Below are positions 6,457 through 7,758 of a stretch of 7,758 nucleotides of DNA, piece after piece. Positions within the stretch are counted from its first letter, which is position 1; each line of letters begins with the position of its first letter. The DNA is from Planctomycetales bacterium. GTDB taxonomy: Bacteria > Planctomycetota > Phycisphaerae > SM23-33. The position numbers were made by a program, and so were the translations under genes. The DNA lies in the NCBI GenBank assembly GCA_030631125.1, contig DAOVLS010000099.1:1-7758 (forward strand), in the 5' to 3' direction. The notes beneath the pieces are model-generated. The model saw nothing but the letters and a program-made list of their open reading frames with translations. It was not told the DNA's origin and searched no databases.

Positions 6457-7731
6457 TTACTTTGCATACGCCTTGATGACCTTCACGATCGCCTCGGCGA
6501 TCTGTTTCATGTCCTCTTCGGTGAAGGTCGGAAAAGCAAAGCAGGTGAATGTGTGTCCCTGATGCCAGATGGCGTTCGGCACGTCCACGTTGCTGTAATC
6601 GACGCTCTTGGGGTCGGTGTACTCTGTCGAGTTGAACGGGAAACCGCTCTTGCCGAAGGAATTACGCTCGACGAAGGCACGCTCGGTGTGGCACTGCGGC
6701 CAGAACACTTTCCAGACCGGCGCGCCTTCCGCACCGGCAGCCTGGACGAACTGGTCTATATCGCACGTCATGTTTTCGATGTCCAGCGAGAAAGCCATGA
6801 CGAACCATCCATTCTGCCGCTCGGGCGTGTCTATTGGCACGAATTTGACCCGGGGTAAGTCTTTCAGTGCGTCTATTACGATGTGCGCGTTGCGTTTGCG
6901 GGCGGGCATATTCCAGGAGTCCATTCGTTCAAGTTCAGCCAGGCCGATGGCCGACTGCATCTCCGTCATGCGATAATTCCAGCCGATCATATTGTGGATG
7001 TACGGAAGTTTCTGCTCCACCTCCAGCAGGTTCAGTCGTTCCCTCACGTCGTATCCGTGGTCCCGGAAACTCCGGGCGATCCATGCCAGTTCCTCGTCGT
7101 CGGTGGTAATCATTCCGCCTTCGCCGCCGGTGGTGAATGTCTTGTTCTGGCAGAAACTGCAAGCAGCCATGTGTCCGATGGTTCCGGTCTTTTTACCTTT
7201 GTACGACCCGCCGAAGGCCTCGGCGTTGTCCTCGATAACGAACAGGTCGTGCTTTTTGGCGAATGCCATAATTGGGTCCATATCGCAGACGTTTCCGTAG
7301 AGGTGAACGGGCATGATACCCTTTGTTCGCTTGTTGAGAAGTTTTTCCGCCGATTCAACGCTGATGCAGTGGTCGTCGATGTTGACGTCGGCGAATCGCG
7401 GGACGGCTCCGGTCTGGACGACGGAGAAACTCGACGCGATGAATGTGTAACTCGGCACGATGACCTCATCGCCCGGCCCGATGCCCAGCGCGGTCATCGC
7501 CACGTGCAGTGCCGCTGTGCCGTTGCAGACGCTGACGGCGTATTTGCTGCCCTGCCATTCGGCGAACTTCTTTTCAAACTCCATTCCTTTCGGGCCGGTC
7601 CAGTAGTTAACCTTTCCGGACCGCAGGACTTCCTCGACCGCCTTAATTGCCTTTTCGTCGAATTGAGGCCAACCGGTCAGTGAATTCGTTACCGCTTTAG
7701 CCCCGCCGTCAATTGCCAGTTTCTCTGCCAT
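6457..7731 (-). CDS. DegT/DnrJ/EryC1/StrS-family PLP aminotransferase
   Basis: A 424-residue cytoplasmic enzyme, full length for the family, that transfers an amino group (usually from glutamate or glutamine) to a keto-sugar or keto-cyclitol using pyridoxal phosphate. The PLP lysine is Lys197 in SFCQNKTFTTGGEGG. The ring-nitrogen aspartate is Asp168 in VIEDNAEAFGG. Also seen are SVCNGTAALHVAMTALGIGPGDEVIVPSYTF in pieces at 67-97, PVHLYGNVCDMD (141-152) and GWNYRMTEMQSAIGLAEL (250-267), all standard for the fold. The N-terminus (LAIDGGAKAV, then WPQFDEKAIKAVEEVLRSGK) is like the subgroup related to scyllo-inosose and amino-sugar aminotransferases, but the exact substrate cannot be read. The start at 7731 is supported by a good ribosome binding site. 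The next gene on the same strand, 99 bp downstream, is the ceramidase-like hydrolase, which could act on the same amide or amino sugar. Confidence 0.95.
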   Translation of the reverse strand: MAEKLAIDGGAKAVTNSLTGWPQFDEKAIKAVEEVLRSGKVNYWTGPKGMEFEKKFAEWQGSKYAVSVCNGTAALHVAMTALGIGPGDEVIVPSYTFIASSFSVVQTGAVPRFADVNIDDHCISVESAEKLLNKRTKGIMPVHLYGNVCDMDPIMAFAKKHDLFVIEDNAEAFGGSYKGKKTGTIGHMAACSFCQNKTFTTGGEGGMITTDDEELAWIARSFRDHGYDVRERLNLLEVEQKLPYIHNMIGWNYRMTEMQSAIGLAELERMDSWNMPARKRNAHIVIDALKDLPRVKFVPIDTPERQNGWFVMAFSLDIENMTCDIDQFVQAAGAEGAPVWKVFWPQCHTERAFVERNSFGKSGFPFNSTEYTDPKSVDYSNVDVPNAIWHQGHTFTCFAFPTFTEEDMKQIAEAIVKVIKAYAK

Positions 7732-7740
7732 TTTGATACT

Positions 7741-7745
7741 CTCCT
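7741..7745 (-). promoter_or_regulatory. Ribosome binding site of the aminotransferase gene
   Basis: AGGAG on the minus strand, 9 nt before the ATG at 7731. It is the strongest Shine-Dalgarno site in the window and fixes the start. The 13 bases beyond it to the window edge show nothing that can be assigned. Confidence 0.8.
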
Positions 7746-7758
7746 AAAAAGGTAAAGG

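Noticed and set aside
5596..6858. Long plus-strand open frame of 420 codons across both downstream-strand genes and the gap between them
   Set aside because: It is antisense to two genes with clear family motifs, has no recognisable domain or ribosome binding site, and is Arg/Pro/Ala-rich as expected of a shadow frame in GC-rich coding DNA.
6883..7683. Plus-strand open frame of 266 codons
   Set aside because: Lies entirely antisense to the DegT-type aminotransferase and shows no protein-family features.

Overview
The window looks like a chromosomal segment from a Gram-negative planctomycete-type bacterium, most likely of the Phycisphaerae class. The evidence is indirect. One secreted protease ends in a PEP-CTERM sorting tail (VPEPATLCLLAMGG followed by KRRR). 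There is an outer-membrane beta-barrel gene and a lipoprotein gene. The pairing of a DegT-type aminotransferase with a short neutral-ceramidase-like protein also fits that group. No rRNA, tRNA, CRISPR array, insertion sequence or phage gene was seen. All six genes lie on the minus strand, so transcription runs from high to low coordinates.

Region 7758 to 5038 (first transcribed): a DegT/DnrJ/EryC1/StrS-family PLP aminotransferase (6457-7731) with a strong ribosome binding site. After 99 bases comes a 439-residue neutral/alkaline-ceramidase-like N-terminal-domain protein (5038-6357). A perfect 12-bp inverted repeat (6367-6404) sits directly in front of its start codon. The two could form one transcription unit acting on an amino sugar or amide substrate, but the substrate is not visible from sequence.

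Region 5037 to 2789: a near-consensus sigma70-type promoter (TTGACA, 16 bp, TACAAT; 4937-4964) is followed by an unusually long untranslated leader of about 350 nt. Next come a kexin/furin-like S8 protease with a P domain and PEP-CTERM tail (2892-4580) and a 14-bp-stem intrinsic terminator (2789-2825). This is a self-contained monocistronic unit.

Region 2788 to 1: a tight three-gene unit. It contains a 470-residue outer-membrane beta-barrel of alginate-export type (1224-2636), a 181-residue putative lipoprotein (666-1211) and a FecR-domain secreted protein (666 to beyond base 1). The first two are 12 bp apart and the last two share one base (TGATG). The FecR-like gene runs off the window edge and is easy to miss for that reason. 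Together they look like an envelope or export module. The most interesting points are this module, the prodomain-less PEP-CTERM kexin-like protease with its long leader, and the ceramidase-like enzyme that appears to have lost the family's active-site serine.
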